Source: Methanobacteriota archaeon (lineage in GTDB: Archaea > JACRDV01). Taken from it: a DNA stretch of 10,959 nt. The notes below the pieces were generated by a model, which worked only from the letters and a program-made list of their open reading frames with translations, did no database searches and was not told where the DNA came from. Positions 1-6,901 of the stretch are shown here, in pieces. Where the stretch lies: the NCBI GenBank assembly GCA_024860865.1, contig JACRDV010000115.1:1-10959 (forward strand), given 5' to 3'. The position numbers and the translations under genes were made by a program. How positions within the stretch are numbered: position 1 is the first letter of the stretch; each line of letters begins with the position of its first letter.

Positions 1-128
1 CCAGAATTTCAGATGATGATGTTAAACTTGTAGCTGAGCAAGCAAAAGTCACTGAAGAACAAGCTAGGAAGGCACTTGAACAGACAAATGGAGATTTAGC
101 AGCTGCAATATTGCTTTTGCAAAAGTAG
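1..128 (+). CDS. nac: Archaeal nascent polypeptide-associated complex protein, C-terminal UBA part (partial)
   Basis: The reading frame is open from the left edge (first whole codon at 3) to a TAG at 126-128, giving 41 residues. They form a three-helix UBA-type domain, with the pattern [20 protein letters not shown] followed by [12 protein letters not shown] and a short LLLQK tail. Archaeal NAC homologues end in such a domain, with a similar EEDV..V..Q..V....A...L..TNGD...AI pattern. NAC binds ribosomes and emerging polypeptides. The N-terminal NAC barrel lies outside the window, so the assignment rests on the UBA domain alone; another UBA protein is possible. It ends 28 bases before the next gene on the same strand, so read-through into the ATP synthase stator genes is possible. 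Confidence 0.72.
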   Translation, partial: RISDDDVKLVAEQAKVTEEQARKALEQTNGDLAAAILLLQK

Positions 129-129
129 A

Positions 130-156
130 TTTACTATATAATAAATAATTATAATT
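130..156 (+). promoter_or_regulatory. TATA-like AT-rich promoter candidate upstream of the stator genes
   Basis: The 28-base gap after the nac stop is almost pure A/T and contains TATATAAT at 135-142, which resembles an archaeal TATA box. No Shine-Dalgarno sequence precedes the ATG at 157, which would fit a leaderless or very short-leader transcript. The spacing from the TATA-like centre to the ATG (about 19 bases) is somewhat shorter than the usual 25 or so. Transcription from the nac promoter is an alternative. Confidence 0.35.
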
Positions 157-903
157 ATGTTTAGAACAGCTGAAATGCGAAAAGTCTGGATCTTTGTTGA
201 TATGGAGAACGTTGATAAAGTAACTCGTGCTTTGCATAAGTTTGGTTCTATTCAACTTATTGATATTTCAAAAAAATATGAAAAGCTAGAGATTAAGCCT
301 ATCTATCGAAGGTTAGCAATATGCGCAGAGCTGTTAGGGCAAATAGATGAAATGCTAAATCTCTTTCCAAAAAAAGAACCAATTTTAAAGAGATTATTTG
401 GAATCGGAGAGAGCAGATATCCGGTTACAAGGGAAGAAGTCGAACAAACAACTGCAGATGCATTTGGTTTAGTAAGAAATGCAAGAGATGATATTTTCAA
501 ATCCAAAAGTAAGCTACTTCGAATTGAAGATAATATTTTGCAGATAGTTAAACTAAAAGAACTTTTGACTACTTTTAAAACAGAGGTTCAACCAATTTTT
601 ACAGAAATAGCTGAGATTGCAAGCCTAGAGGAAGAGAGCGAGAAGTCAATAGCTGAAGCTCAAAAAGAAGCTGAAAAAATTATTTCTGAAGCCGAATTGT
701 TTGCGCAGCAGCATATTGAAAAAGTTGAGAAAGAAACACATAAACAAGTAGATAAAACTGCCAAAGAAGCAAAAGAAAAAGCCGAACTTGAAGCCAATAA
801 GCTCATTCAGCAAGTTCAATCCGAAATACAAAGGCTCAAAGAGACTAGAGGTAGCCAGCTCCCCAAAGCGGTTGATTTAATCGTAGAAGAGTGCGGGGGT
901 TAG
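157..903 (+). CDS. A-type ATP synthase subunit I N-terminal part fused to an H-like peripheral stalk coiled coil
   Basis: This 248-residue protein appears to join two ATP synthase stator pieces. Residues 1-38 follow the usual start of archaeal subunit I: M..xxMxKV, then a short strand, D.V..ALHxxG, then a strand ending IDI. Residues 45-145 look like the helical arm that normally continues subunit I. From about residue 150 to the end it becomes an uninterrupted Ala/Glu/Lys coiled coil (EAQKEAEKIISEAE, then further EK-rich repeats) ending LPKAVDLIVEE. That is the composition and ending expected of subunit H (AhaH, about 100 residues), whose C-terminus binds the top of the A/B head. It has no membrane segment. 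The ATG at 157 is preferred over the ATG at 175 because subunit I homologues commonly have a few residues before MxKV. The next gene, 1 base downstream, supplies the remainder of subunit I. The I-N assignment is strong. The H assignment is probable, since coiled coils are low in information; a long stalk-like extension not orthologous to H is the alternative. Confidence 0.75.
   Translation: MFRTAEMRKVWIFVDMENVDKVTRALHKFGSIQLIDISKKYEKLEIKPIYRRLAICAELLGQIDEMLNLFPKKEPILKRLFGIGESRYPVTREEVEQTTADAFGLVRNARDDIFKSKSKLLRIEDNILQIVKLKELLTTFKTEVQPIFTEIAEIASLEEESEKSIAEAQKEAEKIISEAELFAQQHIEKVEKETHKQVDKTAKEAKEKAELEANKLIQQVQSEIQRLKETRGSQLPKAVDLIVEECGG
895..899 (+). promoter_or_regulatory. G-rich ribosome-binding site for the second subunit I gene
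   Basis: A run of five G lies 5 bases before the ATG at 905 and can pair with the pyrimidine-rich 3' end of 16S rRNA, with one G-U pair. It supports independent (coupled) initiation of the downstream gene, whose ATG follows the TAG stop after one base. The same G run is where a one-base change would merge the two frames. Confidence 0.5.
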
Positions 904-904
904 A

Positions 905-2383
905 ATGGCTCTTAGATTCATAACATGTCTAGTTGCAACAGAAAAATTTAATAAATTATCAAAAATAGTCGAAGATTCATCTAAAAAACGTGCTACAGTT
1001 TTAAGTGCACATATCTCCCCTAAAATTACTTTCGGCGTAGTTGTTGTTGTAGAAGACTATTTGGAGAAAGTCCTTCTCGCTTTAACGCAATTTGGAGTTA
1101 GAATTGTAGGTGTAATGGCGCTTAGCGTCGATGAGATAATTGCTCAATTAGATCGTTGCCTTTTAGATCTAAGTGAAGGAAAAGAAGAAGCATTAAAAGA
1201 AGTTGATGAACTCCCTGAAAAATGGCGCAAACAACTTTTAATTCTGAAAGACCAGTTATTAATTGAAGCTGAGCGATTAAATGCTTATTCTCATTTTGGA
1301 AAAAGTGGCAATGAAGTTGTGGTCCATGGATGGGCCCCTGCGAAAGAAATTGGTAAGCTGACAAATCTTATAAATGAAGAAACAAAGGGCACAGCCACAA
1401 TCAGAGTTGCGATTCCCACTGAACTAGAAAAACCGCCAACTTTATTGGATAATCCAAGAATTTTTAAACCCTTTGAAAGGTTAATAGAAGTTTTTGCTTT
1501 GCCATTTTACCGAGAATTTGATCCGACTATTATTTTGGCAATTACTTTTACAATTTTTTTTGGGGTTATGGTCTCTGATGTGCTTTACGGGGCTTTAATT
1601 AGTTTCTTTGGAGTTGTACTAGCTTATAAAATTGGAAGGTTTGATAAATATCTACATGACCTTGGATTAATTCTCATCGGAGTTGGAATGTCCTCAATCA
1701 TATTTGGTTTTTTAATAGGATCGGTCGTAGGCGGGCTAATTGTCCCAAAATGGAGTTTAATAAAGTTAACGCCAATAAATATTCTATTATTTTTTGGGCT
1801 TGGTTTTTTATTTGGTGTTTTTCATATAAGCATAGGAATTTTAATTGCCCTTTGGAAAAATGTTAAGCAGAAGCTTTACTTGGCTGCTTTTACTGAGCAA
1901 GGAGTTTCTTTGCTTATCATATTGAGCTTGCTACTTATTGGAGCTGGATTAAATTTACCAAAATACCATTGGTTGATGGATTTTGGGCCAATTTTTATTA
2001 AAATAGGGATGGCTCTTTTTGGAGCTTGTGTTGTTATAGCTATTGTTACATTTAAATTTGAAAGGGTAACTGGAATTATTGAAATTTTCGCGAGGGTGGT
2101 TTCATACTCCCGTTTAGTTGCAATTGCAATTTCTGGTGCTATGATAGCACATGCGATAACACTACTTGCACTTAAATTGATGGCTTTATCGCTAATTGGT
2201 GTTATACTCGGTATTTTTGCAATGGTCATCGGTCATTTTTTGAATTGTGCTTTAGTAATAGTTGCCGCATTTATTCATTCACTCAGGCTCGAATATGTTG
2301 AATTCTTTGGAAGGTTTTTCGAAACTTGGGGAAAAAAGTTTTCTCCGTTTAGAGTTGAGAGACAATTTACTGTTATCAGTTGA
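905..2383 (+). CDS. atpI: A-type ATP synthase subunit I, C-terminal part (distal lobe plus membrane domain; split gene)
   Basis: At 492 residues this is shorter than the usual 620-680 of archaeal subunit I (the a-subunit homologue) and lacks the N-terminal lobe, which is encoded by the gene before it. Residues 2-70 match the segment that normally follows the first coiled-coil arm. Residues 75-125 are the return helix, and 128-170 (FGKSGNEVVVHGWAP) the closing strands of the cytoplasmic collar. A PPTLLDNPRIFKPFE motif at 177-191 leads into about eight membrane segments between 206 and 470. SYSR at 400-403 holds the conserved Arg facing the c-ring (yeast Vph1 R735 equivalent), and HSLRLEYVEFF at 458-468 holds the second conserved Arg, R461. 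The C-terminus KKFSPF is also typical. The protein should form the ion half-channels in the membrane. All functional residues are present, so this looks like a working split protein rather than a decayed gene. Confidence 0.88.
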   Translation: MALRFITCLVATEKFNKLSKIVEDSSKKRATVLSAHISPKITFGVVVVVEDYLEKVLLALTQFGVRIVGVMALSVDEIIAQLDRCLLDLSEGKEEALKEVDELPEKWRKQLLILKDQLLIEAERLNAYSHFGKSGNEVVVHGWAPAKEIGKLTNLINEETKGTATIRVAIPTELEKPPTLLDNPRIFKPFERLIEVFALPFYREFDPTIILAITFTIFFGVMVSDVLYGALISFFGVVLAYKIGRFDKYLHDLGLILIGVGMSSIIFGFLIGSVVGGLIVPKWSLIKLTPINILLFFGLGFLFGVFHISIGILIALWKNVKQKLYLAAFTEQGVSLLIILSLLLIGAGLNLPKYHWLMDFGPIFIKIGMALFGACVVIAIVTFKFERVTGIIEIFARVVSYSRLVAIAISGAMIAHAITLLALKLMALSLIGVILGIFAMVIGHFLNCALVIVAAFIHSLRLEYVEFFGRFFETWGKKFSPFRVERQFTVIS

Positions 2384-2397
2384 AATTATTCTAAACC

Positions 2398-2820
2398 TCA
2401 AGTCAACAACGTAAAAACATATTGAGTTGTAGTTGGAAGTTCTTTTCTAAGTTTCCTAATATCCGGCCGATATATGAAAACTTTGTCTCCATTTGGCTTA
2501 ACTCCAAGGATTTTGTTCACTAATTTACATTCCTCTTCTCCACGAATTCTTGCAATTCCAGTTCCAAACTCTGTTGGTCCAAGCTCAATGTAAATAGGCA
2601 GTCTCAATTTGTTGTGACAGTAGGTCGGTAGCAAAGAAGAGAGTTTTCTTAACTCTTCTTTTATAAATCTATGAGTGGATCCATCGCGACAAACTATTGA
2701 TGGCTTCTCCTCTTTTAAAAGTTCAGCTAAGGTCTTCCTTTCCCGTGGCAGATGTTTGTTCAAAGCTTGAATCTGTTTTGCCAAAAGCTTGGACTCAATA
2801 TCTTCGAAAGGAGTTCTCAT
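2398..2820 (-). CDS. UPF0216 / DUF61 family conserved archaeal protein
   Basis: The 140-residue product matches the archaeal UPF0216 (DUF61) family from memory of its motifs: NKHLPRERKTL at 21-31, CRDGSTH at 44-50, LRLPIYIELGP at 72-82, and a C-terminal LRKELPTTTQYVF at 124-136. It has no signal peptide or membrane segment, so it should be cytoplasmic. The family's function is not known to me. I chose the ATG at 2818-2820 because GAG precedes it by 5 bases; an in-frame TTG at 2827-2829 would add three residues. It follows the DUF22-like gene after a 37-46 base T-rich gap, so it may be in the ATP synthase transcript or have its own promoter. Its stop lies 14 bases from the stop of the convergent subunit I gene. 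Confidence 0.85.
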   Translation of the reverse strand: MRTPFEDIESKLLAKQIQALNKHLPRERKTLAELLKEEKPSIVCRDGSTHRFIKEELRKLSSLLPTYCHNKLRLPIYIELGPTEFGTGIARIRGEEECKLVNKILGVKPNGDKVFIYRPDIRKLRKELPTTTQYVFTLLT

Positions 2821-2829
2821 TATTCTCAA

Positions 2830-2866
2830 TTAAAATCTGATAAAAAATACTAAAAATAGTTAAACT
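2830..2866 (-). promoter_or_regulatory. T-rich spacer: possible terminator of the atp operon or promoter of the UPF0216 gene
   Basis: Read on the minus strand, this gap contains T5 (2852-2856) and T6 (2842-2847) runs soon after the stop of the DUF22-like gene. Archaeal intrinsic termination mainly needs such T tracts. The same AT-rich bases could act as a weak TATA element for the UPF0216 gene. The sequence does not decide between these. Confidence 0.3.
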
Positions 2867-3250
2867 TTACAAAATTTCAATTGGCAATATTGTTATAACT
2901 CCAACTAGCTCATTCTGCTTAATTTGCCCATCCCCACTAGCCACAAATAGTACATGATCAACACTTCTTTCAAACTCAATTGGAGTGACTATTTCCTCGC
3001 TAACAGCAAGCATATGTCCGAGTCTATGCCGAGAGTATGAACAAGGCAAAATTATACTGCTTTCTGGAATTTTGATTTTTTTAATTTTAACCCGCTTAAC
3101 TTCGCCTGTTTTAAATTCTTTGTTCTCATCTGAAATTACACTGTGTATGTTCGCTTCAACACCAGCTATCTTAATCCGTAATATGTCTTTTCTAATTTCT
3201 ATTGGTTTAACACCTTTTCCTCTTCTAATAATCCAAACATCTTCTCTCAA
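2867..3250 (-). CDS. DUF22-like conserved archaeal protein, translationally coupled to atpD
   Basis: The 127-residue product is rich in beta strands and has no membrane segment. A central [16 protein letters not shown] block (68-83, with C70, H75 and H79) and a C-terminal part ending [19 protein letters not shown] resemble the archaeal DUF22 family as I remember it; the identification is by pattern only. The function is unknown to me. The TTG start (3248-3250) overlaps the atpD stop by 4 bases (TTGA) and has GAGG 7 bases upstream, so translation is probably coupled to AtpD. That tight linkage suggests a role connected to the ATP synthase, for example in assembly or regulation, but this is inference from position only. 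Confidence 0.7.
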   Translation of the reverse strand: MREDVWIIRRGKGVKPIEIRKDILRIKIAGVEANIHSVISDENKEFKTGEVKRVKIKKIKIPESSIILPCSYSRHRLGHMLAVSEEIVTPIEFERSVDHVLFVASGDGQIKQNELVGVITILPIEIL

Positions 3251-3906
3251 GCTGGTGCCTCTGTTACTTCTCTAGCTGCAAGAATAGATTTGATTCTTTT
3301 AAGCCTAAAGAAATTTTCTCGCTCCATTTCATCCAACCGCATCTCGATATATTTAGTGGTATTCTCAAGTCTTGGAATAACTATATACTCAAGGGCATTA
3401 ACCCTCCGCTTCGTTTTTTCAATTTCTTCAGCCAATAGCTTAACTGAAGTTTCAATTTCAGCTAGCTTTAATATAGGTTCAATTGAATCTTCAAATTTAT
3501 CAGTCGCTTCATCGAGTTTTGCTGAGGTTTCGCGCAGTTCATAACCACGTTCAATAACAGTTTTCTTTTCTCGTTGAGCCTCGATTAGTGGGACTAATAC
3601 ACCCATTATGTTCTTATTCGCAAAATCAACGCCAACCGACTCTTCCACGCTCATTGCGGCTTCTTGAGTAGTAAGAACGCCCATTACACTTTCTGCGATA
3701 ATTAAGTGCTCGAAGGCTTCTCTAAGTAGTCTTTCCACATTGCCTCTGATTCCCCTAGCTTCCTCTATAACATCAAAAAGTTCCATAACAAGGGCATCTC
3801 GTTTTTCTTTGAGCAATTTATGCCCTTTTCTAGCTAATTTAACCCGCTCTTTTAATTTTAAGAGTTCCATCCTAGTTGGATTTACGCCTTCGATTAGCTC
3901 TGCCAC
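3247..3906 (-). CDS. atpD: A-type ATP synthase subunit D (central stalk)
   Basis: Subunit D forms the long antiparallel coiled-coil axle that rotates inside the A3B3 head. The 219-residue length fits the family. The N-terminal [20 protein letters not shown] (9-28) and the [11 protein letters not shown] motif (28-37) are typical. So are the C-terminal helix with [20 protein letters not shown] (158-177) and the following [16 protein letters not shown]. The hinge region between the helices contains NIMGVLVP (99-106). The start is GTG at 3904-3906, whose first G is the last base of the atpB stop TAG, with GAGG 9 bases upstream. The gene is fourth of the five consecutive head and shaft genes C-F-A-B-D if atpC is counted as outside, or last if it is included. 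The following DUF22-like gene overlaps its stop. Confidence 0.97.
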   Translation of the reverse strand: MAELIEGVNPTRMELLKLKERVKLARKGHKLLKEKRDALVMELFDVIEEARGIRGNVERLLREAFEHLIIAESVMGVLTTQEAAMSVEESVGVDFANKNIMGVLVPLIEAQREKKTVIERGYELRETSAKLDEATDKFEDSIEPILKLAEIETSVKLLAEEIEKTKRRVNALEYIVIPRLENTTKYIEMRLDEMERENFFRLKRIKSILAAREVTEAPA

Positions 3907-6899
3907 TAAGCTTTGCCTCTATACGCAGGGTGATACTTCTTAATATATTTAACATCAATTCGTTTAAGCTCGCCCTCTGGCAACATAGATAAAATGTCCC
4001 AACCGATGTCCAGTGTTCTTTCAATGGATCGATCTTCATCTTTTCCTTGGTTTACAAATTCTCGTTCAAAGCGATCAGCAAGCTCTAAATATTTCTTGTC
4101 TTTTTCAGTAAGCGCTTCTTCACCAACTACTGCAACCAAATCTCGGAGGTCTCTTCCTTCTGCATAGGCAGAATAGAGCTGGTCTGAAACTCCCCTATGT
4201 TCTTCTCTAGTTTTGCCAGCACCTATGCCTTTAGCCATCAACCTGGACAGAGAAGGCAAGACATCTATCGGTGGATAAATTCCTCTCCTATGCAGTTCTC
4301 TACTCAACACTATTTGACCCTCACAGTTTGAAGAAATTATTCCATTTTCTATGACAAAATTACTTGTGGCAGGAATTGTAATATCATAAACATAGCTACT
4401 TGATTCAGGAATTTCTTTTATTGAAACTATCTTATCTAAGATAAAGTAGTCTGATACCAACTTTTCCAAAATTTTGATGTAATTATCTTTAACATTTACA
4501 ACAGTCTCTATTGCATCTAACCATTTTCTAACTTTAAACTTAGAAGCTTCTTTCTTGTCATCTTCAAATTGTTTCAAATAATTAGAATTATTTTCTATCT
4601 GTGAAAGTGATAAATTATACTTTTCTCTAATTTTTTTAATTAAAGTTTTGCACATTTTAGGTGCGACATCAAATCTTGTATGTTTAATTTCTTTTTTAAT
4701 TAACTCTTTCAAAAGTTTTTGCTTGTTAGAATGATTTACGTAGCTGAAGATATGTTTTGCCAAAATTTTAGCATAACCACTTGATATGGTTAATTCTTGA
4801 ATTTTATTTCCTTTGCTGAAACTACCGGTTGATTGCTTCCCAACGTTAATAGTACTTGGAATTGCCAATCGTTTTAATAGTTGTTGCAATCTTTTTACTA
4901 TTGTTACATCTTTTTCGCTTTTAAGTTTTTTTCTATATCTTATTCTATTAAATTCTAAATCACAATTCCCGTCCCCATCGAAATAACCGGCAAGAAAAGC
5001 TGTAATAAGATTTTCTTCAAGCTCAAACAAACCTTTAAAGTCTTTTGTTAAACCAAAATATTTAGCAATTTCTATTATAAAATCACTAGTGGCATTTAAT
5101 GTTGTAACATCATTTTCTGTCATCTTTTTCCATAAGGCTATTCCTGGAAATAACTTTTTGAATAATTCAGAGTATGCATTTAACAGATTTGAATCTTTGT
5201 TAGAGAAACTAACATGGTAACCCTTTTCAATGATTGAGCCATCTGACGTCAAAAGACCAAATAAATACATAAGATTTTCATTTACATATTTCCAGTTTAA
5301 TATGATCTTCCTTCCATTTCTTACACAAATAGCTAAGATATAATCTAAAATTTTATTTTTAGGAATTGTTAAGACGTCCATTAATTTTTGGATTTCGTGT
5401 AAAGTAATAACATTCTTTGGATGTGTAATTCTCACATAACTTATGTTGAGTAACTTACATGCTTCTTTTATAGTTCCGAATTTCATTTTCAATTCCTTTC
5501 TCAAATATTCTAAAAAATCTCTTTTTAAAGTTAGATAGAAAATCTTATCAGAATGGCCTATGATATCAAGTATATCTGTCCTTTTGGACTCAGCAACTTC
5601 TAATTTACTTAGAGAGAATATTCTATCATCAACCTTACAATTAGAAACAGGTATCATTTTTGGGCCTTCTAATGTATCAACTAAAAATTTGTGATCCGGG
5701 GTAGCCTTTACGGTTATGCCCGAATCTAATGTCATTTTCAATAACTTTTTTGAATTGTTAGCTAGTTTCTGAGAGTCTGAAACTTTGGAAAAAATTGGTT
5801 TTCCATTAACTGACAAAACTTTGATTTCTTTGTTAGTATTAAAGTCATTAACCAAATCGCTTATTTTAATTAGCTCACCTTTATTAACTATAACTTCTGT
5901 ATCACCGTGTAAACAAATATAACCAGTTAAGTCTGGAATTGGATGAGTAATATCATCGTCAGGCATAGATAGAATTGGCATTTGAGTGATCGAACCCTTT
6001 TTGCCGATAATTTTTCCAGCACGTTCATAGATTGTAGCCAAATCTGTGTACAGGTATCCTGGATAACCCCTTCTCCCGGGAACTTCTTCACGCGCCGCTG
6101 AGATTTCACGAAGGCTTTCGCAATAATTCGTAAGATCGCTTAGAATAACTAAAACATGCATATCTTTTTCGTAAGCAAGAAATTCAGCTGCTGTTAAAGC
6201 CATTCGCGGCGTAATCAATCGCTCAATTGCTGGATCGTCTGCTAGATTCAAAAACATAACTACTCGTTCAAGCGCACCTGTTCTCTCAAAATCTTTTTTA
6301 AAGAAACTCGCCTCTTCGTGAGTTATACCCATTGCACAAAAAACTACGGAAAAGACTTCTTCTTCACCTAAAACTTTTGCTTGCCGGGCAATTTGCGCAG
6401 CCACTTCATTATGAGGCAAGCCTGCTCCAGAAAATAGGGGTAATTTTTGGCCTCTCACTAGCGTATTCATGCCATCGATTGTTGAAATGCCAGTTTGAAT
6501 AAATTCAGCTGGATATTTTCTAGCTGATGGATTTATGGGAGCTCCATGAATATCTCTTGTCTCCTCTGGAATAATTTTTGGACCGCCATCAATTGGATTG
6601 CCTGTGCCGTCAAAAATTCTGCCCAACATCTCATCTGATACTGCTAGTTTTACTGTTTCGCCAGTGAACCTAACCTTTGTCTTGCTGGTATCAATTCCAG
6701 CAGTTCCTTCGAAAACTTGAATGGCAGCTAAATCTTTTCTTGCATCTAAGACCTGCCCCCGTCTCTCTTCACCATCTGGTGTTTCAATTTCAACTAATTC
6801 TCCATAGCTTACTCCTTCAACACCTCTTACTATCATTAATGGTCCGCTTACTTCAGTAACAGTAGTATATTCTCTAACTTTTATAGTAACCAAATTCAT
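3906..6899 (-). CDS. atpB: A-type ATP synthase subunit B with an embedded intein
   Basis: Subunit B is the non-catalytic nucleotide-binding partner of A in the A3B3 head. The precursor is 997 residues: N-extein 1-328, intein 329-858, C-extein 859-997, so the mature subunit is 467 residues, normal for the family. The N-extein shows [20 protein letters not shown] (11-30), [15 protein letters not shown] (93-107), [18 protein letters not shown] (156-173, in place of a P-loop, as usual for B) and [15 protein letters not shown] (314-328). The C-extein resumes with [20 protein letters not shown] and PSLSRLM. The ATG at 6897-6899 lies 2 bases after the atpA stop (TAGGGATG) with only a weak upstream GAG/GGG; an in-frame TTG two codons later is an alternative. 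Its stop shares one base with the atpD start. Function requires protein splicing; the +1 residue is Cys where B subunits normally have Thr. Confidence 0.96.
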   Translation of the reverse strand: MNLVTIKVREYTTVTEVSGPLMIVRGVEGVSYGELVEIETPDGEERRGQVLDARKDLAAIQVFEGTAGIDTSKTKVRFTGETVKLAVSDEMLGRIFDGTGNPIDGGPKIIPEETRDIHGAPINPSARKYPAEFIQTGISTIDGMNTLVRGQKLPLFSGAGLPHNEVAAQIARQAKVLGEEEVFSVVFCAMGITHEEASFFKKDFERTGALERVVMFLNLADDPAIERLITPRMALTAAEFLAYEKDMHVLVILSDLTNYCESLREISAAREEVPGRRGYPGYLYTDLATIYERAGKIIGKKGSITQMPILSMPDDDITHPIPDLTGYICLHGDTEVIVNKGELIKISDLVNDFNTNKEIKVLSVNGKPIFSKVSDSQKLANNSKKLLKMTLDSGITVKATPDHKFLVDTLEGPKMIPVSNCKVDDRIFSLSKLEVAESKRTDILDIIGHSDKIFYLTLKRDFLEYLRKELKMKFGTIKEACKLLNISYVRITHPKNVITLHEIQKLMDVLTIPKNKILDYILAICVRNGRKIILNWKYVNENLMYLFGLLTSDGSIIEKGYHVSFSNKDSNLLNAYSELFKKLFPGIALWKKMTENDVTTLNATSDFIIEIAKYFGLTKDFKGLFELEENLITAFLAGYFDGDGNCDLEFNRIRYRKKLKSEKDVTIVKRLQQLLKRLAIPSTINVGKQSTGSFSKGNKIQELTISSGYAKILAKHIFSYVNHSNKQKLLKELIKKEIKHTRFDVAPKMCKTLIKKIREKYNLSLSQIENNSNYLKQFEDDKKEASKFKVRKWLDAIETVVNVKDNYIKILEKLVSDYFILDKIVSIKEIPESSSYVYDITIPATSNFVIENGIISSNCEGQIVLSRELHRRGIYPPIDVLPSLSRLMAKGIGAGKTREEHRGVSDQLYSAYAEGRDLRDLVAVVGEEALTEKDKKYLELADRFEREFVNQGKDEDRSIERTLDIGWDILSMLPEGELKRIDVKYIKKYHPAYRGKA
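4326..5915 (-). mobile_element. Intein with LAGLIDADG endonuclease in AtpB
   Basis: This in-frame 530-residue insertion (precursor residues 329-858) splits the conserved TGYI/TEGQI segment of subunit B. Splicing block A is [10 protein letters not shown] with Cys1. Block B is [10 protein letters not shown] (T400, H403). The two endonuclease helices are LFGLLTSDG (546-554, D553) and LAGYFDGDG (636-644, D643), so the homing endonuclease looks intact. A helix-turn-helix-like segment (about 474-510) lies between block B and the first endonuclease helix. Block F reads [14 protein letters not shown], and block G ends GIISSN followed by Cys+1. Position 846 is Ser where block F commonly has His, and 857 is Ser where the penultimate residue is commonly His; Asn858 is retained. 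The insert looks more AT-rich than the flanking exteins. An intein in the B subunit is, as I recall, known in Methanopyrus kandleri; I cannot verify whether the site is the same. Confidence 0.95.
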
Positions 6900-6901
6900 C
6901 C

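Noticed and set aside
1876-2229. Minus-strand open frame of 117 codons inside the subunit I gene
   Set aside because: It is antisense to well-supported membrane segments of subunit I, has no recognisable family pattern, and looks like a shadow of that gene.
157-2383. The two stator genes as one decayed pseudogene
   Set aside because: No subunit I segment is missing, both functional arginines are present, and the second gene has an ATG and a ribosome-binding site. A split gene fits better, although the G5 run deserves a read check.
2985-3275. Plus-strand open frame antisense to the DUF22-like gene and the atpD end
   Set aside because: Leu/Ser-rich composition typical of antisense to Lys/Glu-rich coding sequence; the opposite strand carries coupled genes with ribosome-binding sites.
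5927-6109. Second minus-strand frame within atpB
   Set aside because: Overlaps the conserved N-extein of atpB in another frame; no independent support.
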